The notes under the pieces were generated by a model. It did not search any database, was not told the origin of the DNA, and worked only from the letters and a program-made list of their open reading frames with translations. A program made the translations under genes and the position numbers. From contig CAXKWD010000007.1 of NCBI GenBank assembly GCA_964059195.1, positions 149,717,769 through 149,781,768 of the forward strand: a stretch of DNA of 64,000 nt. Reading direction: 5' to 3'. The stretch comes from Ectobius pallidus (taxonomy: Eukaryota > Arthropoda > Insecta > Blattodea > Ectobiidae). Below, piece by piece: positions 23,101-34,121 of the stretch (within the stretch, counting starts at the first letter, position 1; each line of letters begins with the position of its first letter).

Positions 23101-25883
23101 ATGTACGTAACAAATTCGACGGAATGTCCAGTACCTTTGATAAGATCGCTGCTAATATCTCTATTGCTAGATTAAGAAAATTTACATAACGTCCCCTTAG
23201 AGTGAAAACCTCGTATCTCATAAAACATTTAAGTGGCTTTGTCACTTAATAATGCTTCCTAGCAATACACTAGGTTTCGTTTTTCCTCTCTAGAGGGCAG
23301 CACACATGTTATTAATTGTAATATTGGCTGAAAAATAGTTGAGATAAGTGTTTTTCTATCTAATAATGAATTAAAAATACTCTTGCTTCTCTTTTGAGAT
23401 ACGAGGTTTTCATTCTAAGGGGACGATAACCTACTCACTAGGCCTACATACGAAAGATTGCCTGTCACTTCTATAATAATACTACACTTTCTATAAATTT
23501 GTAAATATGTCAACAAAAAATAACATTTTATAAACATCAGATATCCTAAGATTTGATAAATTTGTCAGATTTTTACCTGTCAACGCCAAAGTTTTGAGAA
23601 ACAACAATTTGTAAAATTGTCATACAATTCTACAAAATTGTCATGGCCTTTTTTGTAAAGCTGTCAGCATTTATGAAATATACAATTGACAAAATGTAAA
23701 TTTCTAAGACAATTTTATGTCACCTGTCACCTGTAAAATTGTAACTTGTATGAAATAAGGCCCAGGTATTCATGGTATTGTCAATGTTCATTTCACACTC
23801 TATAGAACAACCAAACACATTTCAGACTTCAATAAGATTTGTTTCTGTAACACTTGTGTAAGTAGTCCCATTTGCAACTAACTAGTACTCACAGGGACTA
23901 GTCTGCAGTGGATGAATCTAATGCAACGGATATGCACAAAGACCCCATGCTTGCTCATTTTCTCATTTTCAGCTTTTTTAAAAATACAACAAACGATATT
24001 GGCATTGGAAACAGGAGTTTTCAGGTTAATTGATCAACTAATCTATTTTCAGTTGTCTTGTCTTGTCTGTTACTTTGATAATTTTAGTGATTTCTTCCCA
24101 AATGAAAAGTTAATACCAAGATGAATTTTATGCAATTTTTTTTCTTTCTTTTTTCAAAACTGTCTCCCATCGGAGGTATCTTCTATGGACTCAGTATACT
24201 TACATCAACTTTTAAATCATAAACATAAAATATAAAATGATTCATATAAAGTAATGCAATCAAATTACATGATTAGATAAAATTTGCATGATTTCTTTAA
24301 AACAGTTGTTGTTATATCGTCCCTAAGACTAGCTGGAAGGCCATACTTCTTCCTGAAGTTCTCAAAGTACAGAGCTTGCCTGGAATCTGAAAGCTTCGCA
24401 ACTGTTAAAATTTGAACATGTCGTTGGCAGTGCACATGCGTGGAGTGCTGAAGTTCACCTTGAAAATATAGTCCATGGCTCCACACGCTTTAGTTAGCTA
24501 TGTGGATACTAGCGTAATACCGTCAATGTTTTCATCTCAGCACGTTTTGCTTGCATTCGAATTCCCACCGCCTCCGTCTGTGATGATGTCCAAGTTTGTG
24601 GGCAAGTTCTGTAGCGAGGGATGGCCACACGTGCTCTATATTTTTTTTAGATTATGGCCCAGGTTCGATCCCTGGTACCTCCTCGGATTTTTCTGAGGTA
24701 GGGAGGTCTGGCAGGGGTGCACTCAGCCTCGTGATTCAAATTGAGGAGCTACTTAATAGAGAAGTAGCGGCTCCGATCATAAAAACCACCATTAAAGGCT
24801 GTGGTTGTCGGCTTGCTGACCATATGCCCCCCAATCCTGCCATCTGCCTGTGGTAGATGACGCAGCAGTCGGGTGGTAGGCCAAGTCCCTCCAGGGATGT
24901 AGCACCATGGAGTTTAGTTTAGTTTACTTATCTTGTAAGCAATGCATCATGGGCTCATATATACTTTTCTTTTCAGTGTCCACTTCCTGTGGTTGCTGGT
25001 GCCCTAGTTCCATTCGAATTGTAGGGTCCAGGATTAATGAATTTCATTTTTCATAATAATAGCATCACTCGAGATTTTAGAGAGAGCTATTGTATAATGT
25101 CCTGAGTAGTACAATGAATTTCTTCTTGAACTGTCCAACCATTACTTAAATTTAAACTGCAATTTTGAGGTTCATCATCACTCATAATTATAATTATTAA
25201 GATTTTTTTTAATAATAACTTCCAAATGTTGAAACTTGAAAATTGATTACAGAATGAGGATGACTCAAACCATATAATTCTTTGTATTCGATAATTCTGT
25301 CATGATGGTCCTGATTTCCACCGTTTAATATATTTACACAAGAATAAAATAAAATTGTTTCTAGTGGATCAAATGTATTTATTTGTCTTTTCTACAAAAA
25401 ACACAACGTTTCGGTCATAACCATTAGACCTTCTTCAAGTTATGACCGAAACATTGTGTGTTTTGTAGAAAAGACAAATAAATACATTTGATCCACTAGA
25501 AACAATTTTATTTTATTCTTGTGTATTCTTGTATATTCTTAATGATTTTTCTCCATGTTTTATATTATGGTGTAACCAAAAATGTTATAGCTAATATTTC
25601 TGAACCATTTTTCTTTGAAATTTATTCACCATTTTTCTGATCCCCTAGCACTATGATACTGATGTATTTCTTTATTTCACAGGATGTGAGGGATGATATT
25701 GGTGGTGCTCAGTCTCTGGGGATCAGAGGGTTCCTGGTGCAAACAGGGAAGTATCGACCAGGAGATGAGTCTCGAATCTCACCTCCTCCTGCAGCAGTTT
25801 GCTCTGGGTTTGCTCAGGCTGTAGACCTTCTTTTGAAGGAGTGTCAGGCTAAACAGGAGACTGCATCCAGTGGTGATTGCTAG
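17049..25883 (+). CDS. HDHD2: HAD-superfamily phosphatase, HDHD2 orthologue, five exons (271 aa)
   Basis: The exons are 17049-17149, 19817-19955, 21455-21618, 22502-22712 and 25683-25883, with GT-AG borders and compatible phases throughout. The protein closely resembles vertebrate HDHD2 (about 259 aa), a soluble phosphatase-like protein of poorly defined substrate. HAD motif I is DLSGT at residues 13-17: Asp13 is the predicted nucleophile, and the usual second Asp is Ser15, which is also the family state. Motif II is Thr46 in FVTNTT. A C2-type cap with [17 protein letters not shown] follows. Motif III is Lys182 in VGKPS. Motif IV is GDDVRDD at 204-210 and spans the last splice junction. The protein ends SGDC, slightly longer than the vertebrate form. 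The gene is complete with no frame break; its introns are full of SINEs, MITEs and palindromes. Splicing is inferred from consensus sites plus family similarity. Confidence 0.93.
17437..17950. repeat. foldback-type inverted repeats enclosing a SINE (HDHD2 intron 1)
   Basis: The segment 17439-17480 (GAATCTGCTACCCACCGTCC...) is inverted at 17911-17948 (...GATGGTGGGTAGCAGATTC). Between them are five GATTA units (about 17482-17506), a direct repeat of the inner TACCACAATGG end (17594-17606), and a tRNA-derived SINE. Confidence 0.75.
17607..17910 (+). mobile_element. SINE family B, tRNA-derived
   Basis: Box A-like TAGCTTAGTGGTTGAGGCG and box B-like GGTTCGATCC are about 30 bp apart. The body includes CTCAACCTCCTGGAACCCTC. 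The same element lies reversed at 20950-21215. Flanking TACCACAATGGGG and TACCACAGTGGGA may be target duplications or part of the enclosing foldback. Confidence 0.8.
18120..18422 (+). repeat. 5' part of a tRNA-SINE-associated repeat, interrupted
   Basis: Segments such as CTGTACAATAAC...CAGTCACAAAAATCACTAA recur diverged at 43380-43570. The repeat resumes after a palindromic insertion, near 18600 and 18810-18970. Confidence 0.55.
18423..18589. repeat. foldback with perfect 48-bp arms
   Basis: The arms 18423-18470 and 18542-18589 are exact reverse complements, starting CTATACTTGGATTCAGGG. A partial third copy (GGTACATCTCCTG) sits at the loop side. It interrupts another repeat family. Confidence 0.92.
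18880..18960 (+). mobile_element. SINE family C head (tRNA-like)
   Basis: CAACTCAGTTGGTAGAGCAC is followed by AGCCAAAGGTC and a decayed box B; the downstream GGAATTTTCTCCTA-type tail matches the copies at 43262 and 43583. Confidence 0.65.
19268..19297 (+). repeat. (GAA)n microsatellite
   Basis: About ten GAA/AGA units in HDHD2 intron 1. Confidence 0.9.
19817..19955 (+). CDS. HDHD2: HDHD2 exon 2 (HAD motif II)
   Basis: Acceptor TTTTTTGCAG and donor CAG|GTGAGT. It completes the split Arg codon and encodes [20 protein letters not shown] and the following helix, ending SLCAAQ in phase 0. The Thr of FVTNTT is the motif II residue. Confidence 0.92.
20745..20850 (+). repeat. dispersed repeat, copy of 8641-8740
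   Basis: It shares GCTAAAAACTGTCATGGC, the AAGGCC block and the CTTCATGTTTGAT segment with the copy near 8650. It lies in HDHD2 intron 2. Confidence 0.5.
20950..21215 (-). mobile_element. SINE family B, reverse copy
   Basis: It reads on the minus strand from the box B-like GGTTCGATTCCC (near 21175) through ACCTCCTAGAACCCTCTAGG to the TATAGGGAACACTT end near 20955. It matches the plus-strand copy at 17607-17910 closely. Confidence 0.8.
21455..21618 (+). CDS. HDHD2: HDHD2 exon 3 (cap region)
   Basis: Acceptor TTATTGCAG and donor TAG|GTTTGT, ending two bases into an Arg codon. It encodes [20 protein letters not shown] and continues to [20 protein letters not shown], which matches the AVVMGLAPE-type segment of the family. 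Confidence 0.92.
21772..22090 (-). pseudogene. mariner transposase remnant with one terminal repeat
   Basis: The plus-strand end TA|CGAGGTCCGTTTAC is mariner-like. The minus strand encodes [20 protein letters not shown], the C-terminal hallmark of mariner transposases, with the usual catalytic Asp of APSD changed to Asn, then decays with stops. It lies in HDHD2 intron 3. Inactive. Confidence 0.8.
22502..22712 (+). CDS. HDHD2: HDHD2 exon 4 (cap, motif III, first part of motif IV)
   Basis: Acceptor GTACCGCAG and donor GAT|GTAAGT, phase 0. It carries [20 protein letters not shown], the VGKPS lysine of motif III, and AVMIGD, the first half of motif IV. Confidence 0.93.
22788..23762. mobile_element. 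TIR element with GGCCYTATTTCATA ends (HDHD2 intron 4)
   Basis: The ends GGCCCTATTTCATAAA and the complement of GTATGAAATAAGGCC are inverted, flanked by CAG on both sides. The superfamily is uncertain. Another small element is nested at 23190-23425. Confidence 0.7.
23190..23425. mobile_element. 236-bp MITE with 30-bp TIRs, nested
   Basis: CGTCCCCTTAGAGTGAAAAC at the left is mirrored by GTTTTCATTCTAAGGGGACG at the right with few mismatches over about 30 bp. ATAA flanks both sides (23186-23189, 23426-23429). Confidence 0.85.
24600..24930 (+). mobile_element. SINE family A, second copy
   Basis: Box B-like GGTTCGATCCC, the body GCACTCAGCCTCGTGATTC and the GTTTAGTTTAGTTTA tail match the copy at 8239-8540; the head is altered. 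Confidence 0.85.
25335..25525. repeat. 191-bp near-perfect palindrome (HDHD2 intron 4)
   Basis: The arms are about 85 bp, from TACACAAGAATAAAATAAAA to its complement, with a loop of about 18 bp containing CATTAGACCTTCTTCAAG. Both arms hold a GACCGAAAC motif next to a potential small stem. Confidence 0.93.
25683..25883 (+). CDS. HDHD2: HDHD2 exon 5 (motif IV and stop)
   Basis: Acceptor TTATTTCACAG. It begins [20 protein letters not shown], then [16 protein letters not shown], as in the family, and stops with TAG at 25881-25883. A pogo-like element starts about 100 bp downstream, so the 3' UTR may run into it. Confidence 0.93.
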   Translation, partial: DVRDDIGGAQSLGIRGFLVQTGKYRPGDESRISPPPAAVCSGFAQAVDLLLKECQAKQETASSGDC

Positions 25884-25983
25884 TGGTGAGTTGACACTCG
25901 CAGAGACATTTGAGTAGGGGTAAAGGTGGTGGTGTAGCTATTGTACTTCTATATTGTTTGTTATTTGATGCAGTTGTCCAATA

Positions 25984-27032
25984 TAGTGGAACCTCGTTAA
26001 CGGATGTCTTAAATGGAAAACGCACTACTAAAAATTAAAAAAAAAAAAAGATCAAGGGAAGAGTGCTATATAGGACATATTTTCTATGTTACTCAATACG
26101 ACCCAAAAAGGCAACCAAATGTCTTAGAATTACCCAAAATACACAGTAGTTTCTATACTGAACCAAGAGTTATAACATATTTATAATACGTAAATGTGTA
26201 GGCCTAGTAATATGATTACAAAAGAAAATCAAACAAAACTTGCTATAACTGAAGGACTGGATGGGCGCCATATTTAATGAAAAAACAAGAAATTCACAAA
26301 AAAGCGACTCACTTTATTTTAAAACATCAGACATGAAACAACTTGTATTCCACAATCTATTAACACAGGAGAAATAACTGAAAATATAAAATTACAACAC
26401 ATGTCAACATGTTCAATACTCAAAGTCATGTTTACAGCCACAAGTTGCTAATGAAATGCTACCAGATATCCATATGTGAATCATGATCCACTTCTTACAT
26501 TAATTTATTCTTACATGCCTAATTTTCTTCTCTACACCACACAAACCGTTGGAAATTTAAAACATTCAATATTTCACCACTTTGGCGAACACAAACACAA
26601 CAAAATAACTACGACAAAAATAGTGGGTAAACAGCTTATGCCGGACATCACTGTCTGCTGCTGGAGAAGCAGCACCAAATACAAAAAAAAAAAGCCAATG
26701 ACTAATGAAAAGCAACTATTTTTTTAATACAGTGAAAGGCCAAAAATGGTGTTTACAAAACTAAGCTGACGATTGGTCTCCTAGAGCAGAGAGAATGACT
26801 AAAGAGCACAAGAAATCTGACACCAAGATTACGCGATCAGATGTGCAATCAAGATTCGTGTTTTGCAACATGTGATTGGCTAGCCAAATGTAAACGCACT
26901 AATCGAGAAACCAAAACATGTTAAAGGAACATTCAAACATGTAATTAGTAAGATTGGAACCAGGACTTTCAAAAACCGCTGTACTATACAGGAAAACGAG
27001 GTAATAAGGAACGTGCTAATGAGGTTCCACTG
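25984..27032. mobile_element. pogo/Tigger-like TIR element just past HDHD2
   Basis: The ends TAGTGGAACCTCGTTA and the complement of TAATGAGGTTCCACTG lie between TA dinucleotides, the pattern of pogo/Tigger-type elements. No transposase is readable. Length is about 1.05 kb. Confidence 0.75.
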
Positions 27033-27034
27033 TA

Positions 27035-28598
27035 GTTGGTACAAGAAATAATACTGCATGTGGCAACTCTGTAATTCTTTTGTCTGCTTCTGCTTCAATG
27101 AGTACAAACAACTTCTATTCACAAATCTATGAGAATATAATCACTTCAGTTGAGATACTTGACCCTCATTTTATCTTACTAATGTCCTTCTGGGGTGCGA
27201 CTTTAAGACAAGCGGAGTTTTAAAGCAACTTGACATTTTTACATATAGTAAACCCCCTTTTTTAACAACTTTCCTCGAAAGGTTTGCCTCAAGTGAACAA
27301 AAAAAGTACTGAATTATAGAGATATATGTGATCTACAGTATCTTATCACTTTTTATATTGATACTGTAATTTGACAAGTGTGTTTCAACACTACAATCAA
27401 TGAAACAACAATGAAACAACAAAGTTAATCAAAGGCAGAAGTTAAATAATTGGTCAAGATCAGGGATTATATCACTCCTCAAGCATTTATGCCAAATTCA
27501 ATCAATTTTGTCAGAGTAGGATAGTAACATGCTATACGTTACACTGTTACTAATAACATATACTACTCAAACATAAAATAACATAAAGCAACTTTAACTA
27601 AAACTGAGTTACTTTCATCTACAAGCACCTTAGAATTTCCTCCAACCTCCCTGCCCACCTTACCCAGCCGGTTGTCGATTGTGTTTTGTTCACCATGCTT
27701 TTCTTTCGCTTTATTAACAATCTGAAACGTACTTAGTAAATGTCCGAATTATAATTATTAGTGCCGTTAGTGTATTATTATTTATATATTAGAACATACA
27801 TGGGCATTTACTGGTTCGGGAACCACAAGTGGTTCTTGACCTTTCCATATAAGACGCAAGATGGCATTGCTGCAGACATTCGGTGCACATGGTGCATGAG
27901 TCGTAATATCTTTGCAAGCAGTGACGGGACAGGACACAATTCCGATTGGAAAGGCGTTATGGCACATTCTAGGCCTTTGTTTTTCTTCGTTCCTAAAGGA
28001 GAAAAAGCTCTTTGCCTATTATGTTAAAAAATGCTGGGTTTCTACAGAGGCAATTATAAAGGCATTATTTCACCAACCACAAAGAACACAGTTACATTGC
28101 AGATACACATGTATATATGTTTTTGAAAAAGTTGTGACACAGTAAACATTGTTGATATTTAAACAATTATCAGTTGATAAACACATGCAATTAAGATTTT
28201 TTTGGTGCTAAGATTTTGGCTATGTTTGCTTTTATGTATTTGTGTGAGCAACTGTTTTCATAAATGAAATGCACCAAGTCAAATTACAGGTCCCATTTCA
28301 GTGATGAGCATCAGTTGGCTCAGGTGAAAATTAGTATTGTCAGAGTAACCCAAGTTTTAACGAAATAATTTCACAAGTAAATGAATAATTAAAAATACAA
28401 TATTGTTTGTATTATTTGTTTGTTGTAGTGTAAACTATAAAGTAAAATTAGTATTTCCCTAAGAATGAGCAACTGCCACTGCATTCATTGTCTGTTTGTT
28501 TCTCCATCTACTGGTTCTTTTCGAAATATGTGTAGTTGACCAACTTTGCGAGTTGCATGTCAAGTGGTTAGGGGTTTGCCCATGGCTGTATTAAAATA
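27035..28598. other. intergenic, no gene or delimited repeat
   Basis: It contains only short open frames (for example around 27761-28027 on plus and 27782-27967 on minus) with no recognisable domain or splice context. Confidence 0.5.
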
Positions 28599-28600
28599 TA

Positions 28601-29319
28601 CCGTATTTATCCAAATATAAGCCGCCCCTGAATTTAAGCCACACCTGCCTTTTTAGCAGTAATGTAAAGGAAAAATAATTAAATTAACCCCAAAGTGAAA
28701 AAATAAATTGCCTAATTTTCATAATATAAAAGTAACATTTCTTACCTGAAATAAGAAAAAGAAAGTATCAGCTGACTTAAGTTATGATATTCTAATTTTA
28801 TTTAATATATTAAATAAAACTGACGAAATAGAAAACAGAAATCAGTACTTTACACTTCATATGACTTTCAGTGTTGAATTTCGCGCGATTTTTCTATTTT
28901 TCATAACTGCACTTTCAGTTACCATCAGTTCAAAATTGCCTTTATTCACATTCCCATACGTTACGGCATTTTTTTTACTTCTGAGCAGCTCATATACATG
29001 CATATTCTGAAATACCGCTATCAAAAATGACAAAATACGCAAAACATCACTTGCTTATGCATTTTTACGCATCTTCTACGATGCTTCGATTAAAATCGAT
29101 ATATTTTTGATTGATTAATATATCAATAATCCTGGAGATTCGAGATAATCGATAGGTGGTGGTGCTTGGAGGGGAACCACTACAATGGATCAACCGCCTA
29201 TATTGTGCTCATTTTTATTGTTATTGCCTAAAAACACTTGTATGCGATTTTAAGCTACAGGCATATTTTGCTGGGCTTAATCTAGGAAAAGAATGCAACT
29301 TATATTCAGATAAATACGG
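28601..29319. mobile_element. TA-flanked MITE with CCGTATTTATCC ends
   Basis: TA|CCGTATTTATCCAAATATAA at the left is mirrored by TTATATTCAGATAAATACGG|TA at the right. It is non-coding. The ends are related to those of 33050-33862. Confidence 0.8.
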
Positions 29320-29321
29320 TA

Positions 29322-31600
29322 GATCTCATTTACAACAAATTTATTTTAAAATTTTGTATACAACAGCCAACACTGAGTATATTGCAGTCACATTATCACT
29401 TGTTAATGTGTGCAGAGCGAACCAAATTTCTTTGAAAATATAGCGGAGAGAAGTGAGGTAACAAACCATGCACTTATGTGCGAACTTCATTGAAGTGTCG
29501 TCACTTGAGAATAACCTCGAATCTCTGATGTTACATTCATTTGAATTTCCTTTGGACATGGAGAAGGAAGCAGACAGAAGCATAAAATAAAATAGAATGG
29601 ATAATTGATTCCATCAATCCAACAACTTTTATTTTGTGCCAGGTTTAGTTAGGTTCTTATCCATTGTCCAAACACAAGTTTATCAACACAACTGTCTACT
29701 GCGTATGTCCTAAGATTACTGCGATATTAATCTACAATCTTGAGTATTTTGTGCGTTAATAACAACCAATCACAATTACTGTTTCCGTGCATTGTTGTTT
29801 AAAAATTTAATTTTAAAGATAATCAAGCCATCCAGTCTTAGGACTTCAGATATTATTAAAACAATTTTTTGTTAAAAATGAGATGTTACTATTGCATGGA
29901 GATTTTATAGACCTATATATATAGATAAATAACCCAAAAAGTTGGGGTGTGTTCATTATGCGGGGACATTCATTACGCAAGTAAATACGATTCAATTTAT
30001 AAAGTCCATAATACGTCAAGTAGTTATAAAATTGTCTGACCACCTCTGGATAGGTAGGAGGCTACATCACTGCCTGCATCTTGTCTAACCCAGCAGTTTA
30101 AACATTAAGCTTGCATTTGAAGTCTGCTGAACGTATTTTTATATTGCATGCAGACTGAACTACAGTTAAGCTTACAGTATGAGTCTTCTAATCAGCTGTC
30201 TCTAAACTAAGCTTTTGCAGCATGTTGTAAAGGTGGATTTCCTTTTCTATCTTGATGATTGATTGTTGATTGAACAGTATTCCTTCGTTGCAGGTATCTG
30301 CAGCATCGCAGCTTTTAAATTCAGTCTACATAAAATGTGGACTTCTCGTGTGTGCACATTCACATTGAGTAGCCTTATTCTGTTACATTGACATGAGTTT
30401 GTTGATAAAGAGTTGTTAAATACATTACCGTTCATCTTTTTTTGAATGTCTTCTTTTTGAGCTGATCCCTTCCAATTTGAATTCCTTCTTCTTGATTCCT
30501 TCATCCTCTGATCTCCCTTTATCTCCCATATTTATTGTGAAAAATTTGGTCGGCATACATTGTATTTCTTATTGTTTATTAGACCTGGAAAGAGATGTGA
30601 GTGCGTGTGAAATGACACCGCCTTAAGTGCTCATAGGGTGCCAGGAAGTATTTTCTTAGTCAGTAAACATCAATTCACTTCTGATCTTGTCCTGAAACAA
30701 TTGGTGCAGTGTTTTGTGTTAATTTGTGTTATTTTTAATTATGATATTAAAAGTGTTTTTGTGTTTGTGTGTGCGTGCGTGTGTGTGTGTGTTCATGCAT
30801 AGCTTCATGATATTGTGTTTAAGGTGGATACTTACATTAACCCTTCCACACTGACATTGATACATTGCCCCGAAGAAATCATATGCTGCCAACCAGCATT
30901 GCAACTTAAATGTAATAAATTAATCATGTGTCAATGAGTGCTGTATTCATGAATATGGGAAGCAGTTGTTGAATTGTTTACTGCTATCGTCATCGTGACT
31001 TTCCTGTGTTGGAGTGAATCATGAAGGGCAGTTTGCTTGGCTGCAGCATTTTGTTACACAGGAAACAGTATCATAAACAATTGCAAGCCCCACACACAAG
31101 TTTTTTACCACACTCCTGAAAGCGTATGGGCAATATCGGAGGAAAGAGCTAGCAGGCAATCACGCGCGGTGAAAAAATAAGCCCAAAATGCATGCACGTT
31201 CTTCCTCGCATGAGAGAGTGTCAACAAAAGAGTATGCGCGTAAGATTGTGCGTGTAATTGCCAAACACGCACAAATTCTCTCTCAAAAGAACGGCGCGTG
31301 GAGTGTATAAATTTTCGACACGCCAGCTAAGAGCATGCGGTATTGTTTAAAGTTCAGAACAGAGGAGTTGATGTGCTCTTGGAAAGTTTTGCTTGTTTGT
31401 CTTCTGCCTTTACATACACACACACTTCCAAGCGAAAGAGTGCAGAGTTGCACGAATGACGTACCGTGTGGTTTCTTTTGTTTGTCTATATCCTTTACAT
31501 GCACATGTTTTCACGAGCATTTGAGTGCACACCTGCCTAAACTCGAGCGATAAAGCTTGTGTGTAAGGGTAGCTAATGGAATCTCAAAATTCAGTGTGCA
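29322..31600. other. intergenic, no gene seen
   Basis: It includes a short TG/GTGC-rich tract near 30765-30792. No exon with domain similarity or matching splice sites was found. Confidence 0.5.
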
Positions 31601-31649
31601 ATTGTGAAATTGAAAAGCTTTTTAAGCATCGTTTTCATTCTCGGGTTTT

Positions 31650-32430
31650 TTCTGAAAAATGATTGAACCTGTTTGTCCAGTTTGTGAATTGAATGAACTT
31701 ACAGCACAAACTAGATCATGCATGAGAAAGTTTATTTATGAACAGTACAAAAAACAACATGGCTATGAGTTTGCCACATAGCAAGGAAAATTGTTTTGTT
31801 TTCAATGTTTATCATTTAACAATAAAAAAAATGTGTGGAACAAAAATTGCTTCATGACTGGATAATGTAGGAGATGTTGAAAATGCTTCAGAAAAGTGTA
31901 TAATAGATTCTGGATAATGTACTCAGTCAAACTGAAATATGGTTTCAGAACTTAAGAGAAATTAAAATCTGTATCTAATAAAACCTAATCATAGCAAGAG
32001 TGTTAAAAGGTGTTCTCTGAAATAGCTTTTTTTAACATTGAAAACAGTTCATGGTCAACATTTCGATTTTCCTCGTTAAAGAAGTGAATTGAATGTATAT
32101 TATTCTGTCGAAGAATTGAAGAATAAAAGTGCGAGTCAACTTTTAATTAACTTAAAAGAAACTAATATGGACCACACACTATATCAGTTTATAAAATTAT
32201 GTGAATTCATAGTTACAATTCCTGCAAGTAGTGCTTAGGTTGAACATTATTTTTCTGCGCTAAAAAGAATTAATCCCTACATCTTGAATTCCCAAAAAGA
32301 AGACAGAATGTTGAGGCTGTCATTACTGACTATAGAAAAAAAATTACTGGAAAGCATTTGTTATGATGTTGGCTTCTGTGCCAAAACTATCGACAATTTT
32401 GCTGCCATGGATTGGTGAATTGATTTGGTC
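31650..32430 (+). pseudogene. hAT-superfamily transposase remnant (ZMYM1-like type)
   Basis: The 5' part reads FIYEQYKKQHGYEFAT before a stop, then GKLFCFQCLSF, which resembles the TTF-type zinc-finger region. The 3' part (about 32110-32420) reads FIVTIPASSA, a stop, VEHYFSALKRINPYILNSQK and LSLLTIEKKLL, the hAT C-terminal dimerisation domain. The middle is missing or scrambled and stop codons interrupt both parts, so it is dead. Confidence 0.8.
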
Positions 32431-33049
32431 TTCAAATAAATTTGAATGAGTTGTTTTTTGTGTTATAGACTTCCAGACTACATTATTGCTTCCCTCACCT
32501 ACTATTACACCATAGGGTGGCCATTTCTAAAATGTCAGAAAGGAGGACACACTTCTTCGGTAATCTAGCATAGTATAAAACTTCGGGCATGGATGGCTGG
32601 ACAGCAGATATTACATGGTATAAACCCTGACAAATTTTACTTAATAACTGCATTTATATAAAATAAATGATAGTACGCTATCATCGTATGGACAAACGTG
32701 CCAACCTAAAAAATAGATTCAGATTTTTCTGCGGCACCAACTAAACAAATAATAGTATCGACAAGCGTGCCAACCTTAAGATTGGCAGGAACATACGGGA
32801 AAATAGAAATTTTATTAATATGCTTTACCGTTCTATCAGAGTCTCGAAAAGGGGGACAAATCAATGTCCGGCATAAAGCCGCGCCAGATGGAGGACTGCT
32901 TAGCAAAAATCCTTACAGTCCTTCCAAAAGCCAGACGTCTGGCGACCCTAACCATGCACCACTGCTCAATAAATAAAAAACAGTGTTCTCTCATCGTGTA
33001 TAAAATTTTGAGCTGTATGTTATTGGAAATCTGCTAGTTGTGCACAGTA

Positions 33050-33862
33050 CCGTATTTATTCGGCTATATGACTCCTCGCCTATAAGACCCCCCTATTTTT
33101 TTAATCCTCAATTTGAAAAAAAAAAATATATATATTGAAACTTGCAAAATCAAAGTTTCAAACTTAGATAAAAGTGGCAATGTTGGACATTCTTTTGATA
33201 TAGTGGTAAATTGTTTAGCTTCCTCCTTGACCTTGAGCTTCTGGCTGCATGACTCATCCCCACCTGGTTCACCCTTAACACTTCGCAGCAGCGTGTTTTA
33301 TGAGCACGTGGTCCAAGGCGTGGATGGTCAGTGTTTAATTTTACGGCAGACAGACAAGTGATGTGTGAAAGTGACTGGTTGGAGAATTTGTTATTCTCCC
33401 TCTTGGAAATTAAGTGTAGTGGCGTTTGCAGAGCAAAATGGTGTGAGAGTTGCAGGTAGAAAGTTTGATGTACAATCAAAAATGGTTTGTTATTGGCGCA
33501 GTTAATAGGTATGAAGAATTAGATTTTTTTTTTGGGGGGGGTAGATGTGGCAACAGTGTAGGCTGCAGTTCATTCATCAGCACATTCACGCGTGTTACAC
33601 ACATAATGGCATCCGTTTTGTATCTACCGTAGTTACGATTATGTTATTAATTGGAATTGAATGTTTTAAAGTATTTTGTTCACTGCACTTTTAATAAAGT
33701 AGTGCATTTTAGTTTATAACTTACTGGTACTCCTATTTAAATTTAATATTAACCACCCCCCAATCCGTTGGCCTATTGAAGACATTCTAACCTATAAGAC
33801 CCCCTTCCATTTTAAAACACCAAATTATGGAAAATAAGGGGGTCTTATAGCCGAGTAAATAC
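33050..33862. mobile_element. MITE with CCGTATTTATTCGGC ends
   Basis: CCGTATTTATTCGGCTATAT and the TATAAGACCCCCC sub-terminal block are mirrored at 33825-33862 by GGGGGTCTTATAGCCGAGTA. The right tip is slightly eroded. Non-coding. Confidence 0.75.
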
Positions 33863-34121
33863 ATATGTTATCAGGTTCAACATTGTATGCTGGCAGTAGC
33901 GATTCAGTGATTACACAAGAAGCTTGTATACCAAGATTGCCTGCCCTTTAGCAATGCTTTTCAAAATAGGTTTTCATTTGAATGGAAAAAAGTGTTAGTG
34001 GAATAGTGCTGATTTGACCTAGACTTTATACAGTAACAGCACATATCAAATCTTTGTTTGGGGGCATTTAAAAAATATCAGTGAAACTGCACATGAGTGT
34101 GACTCATGGTAGAGCTGCTTA

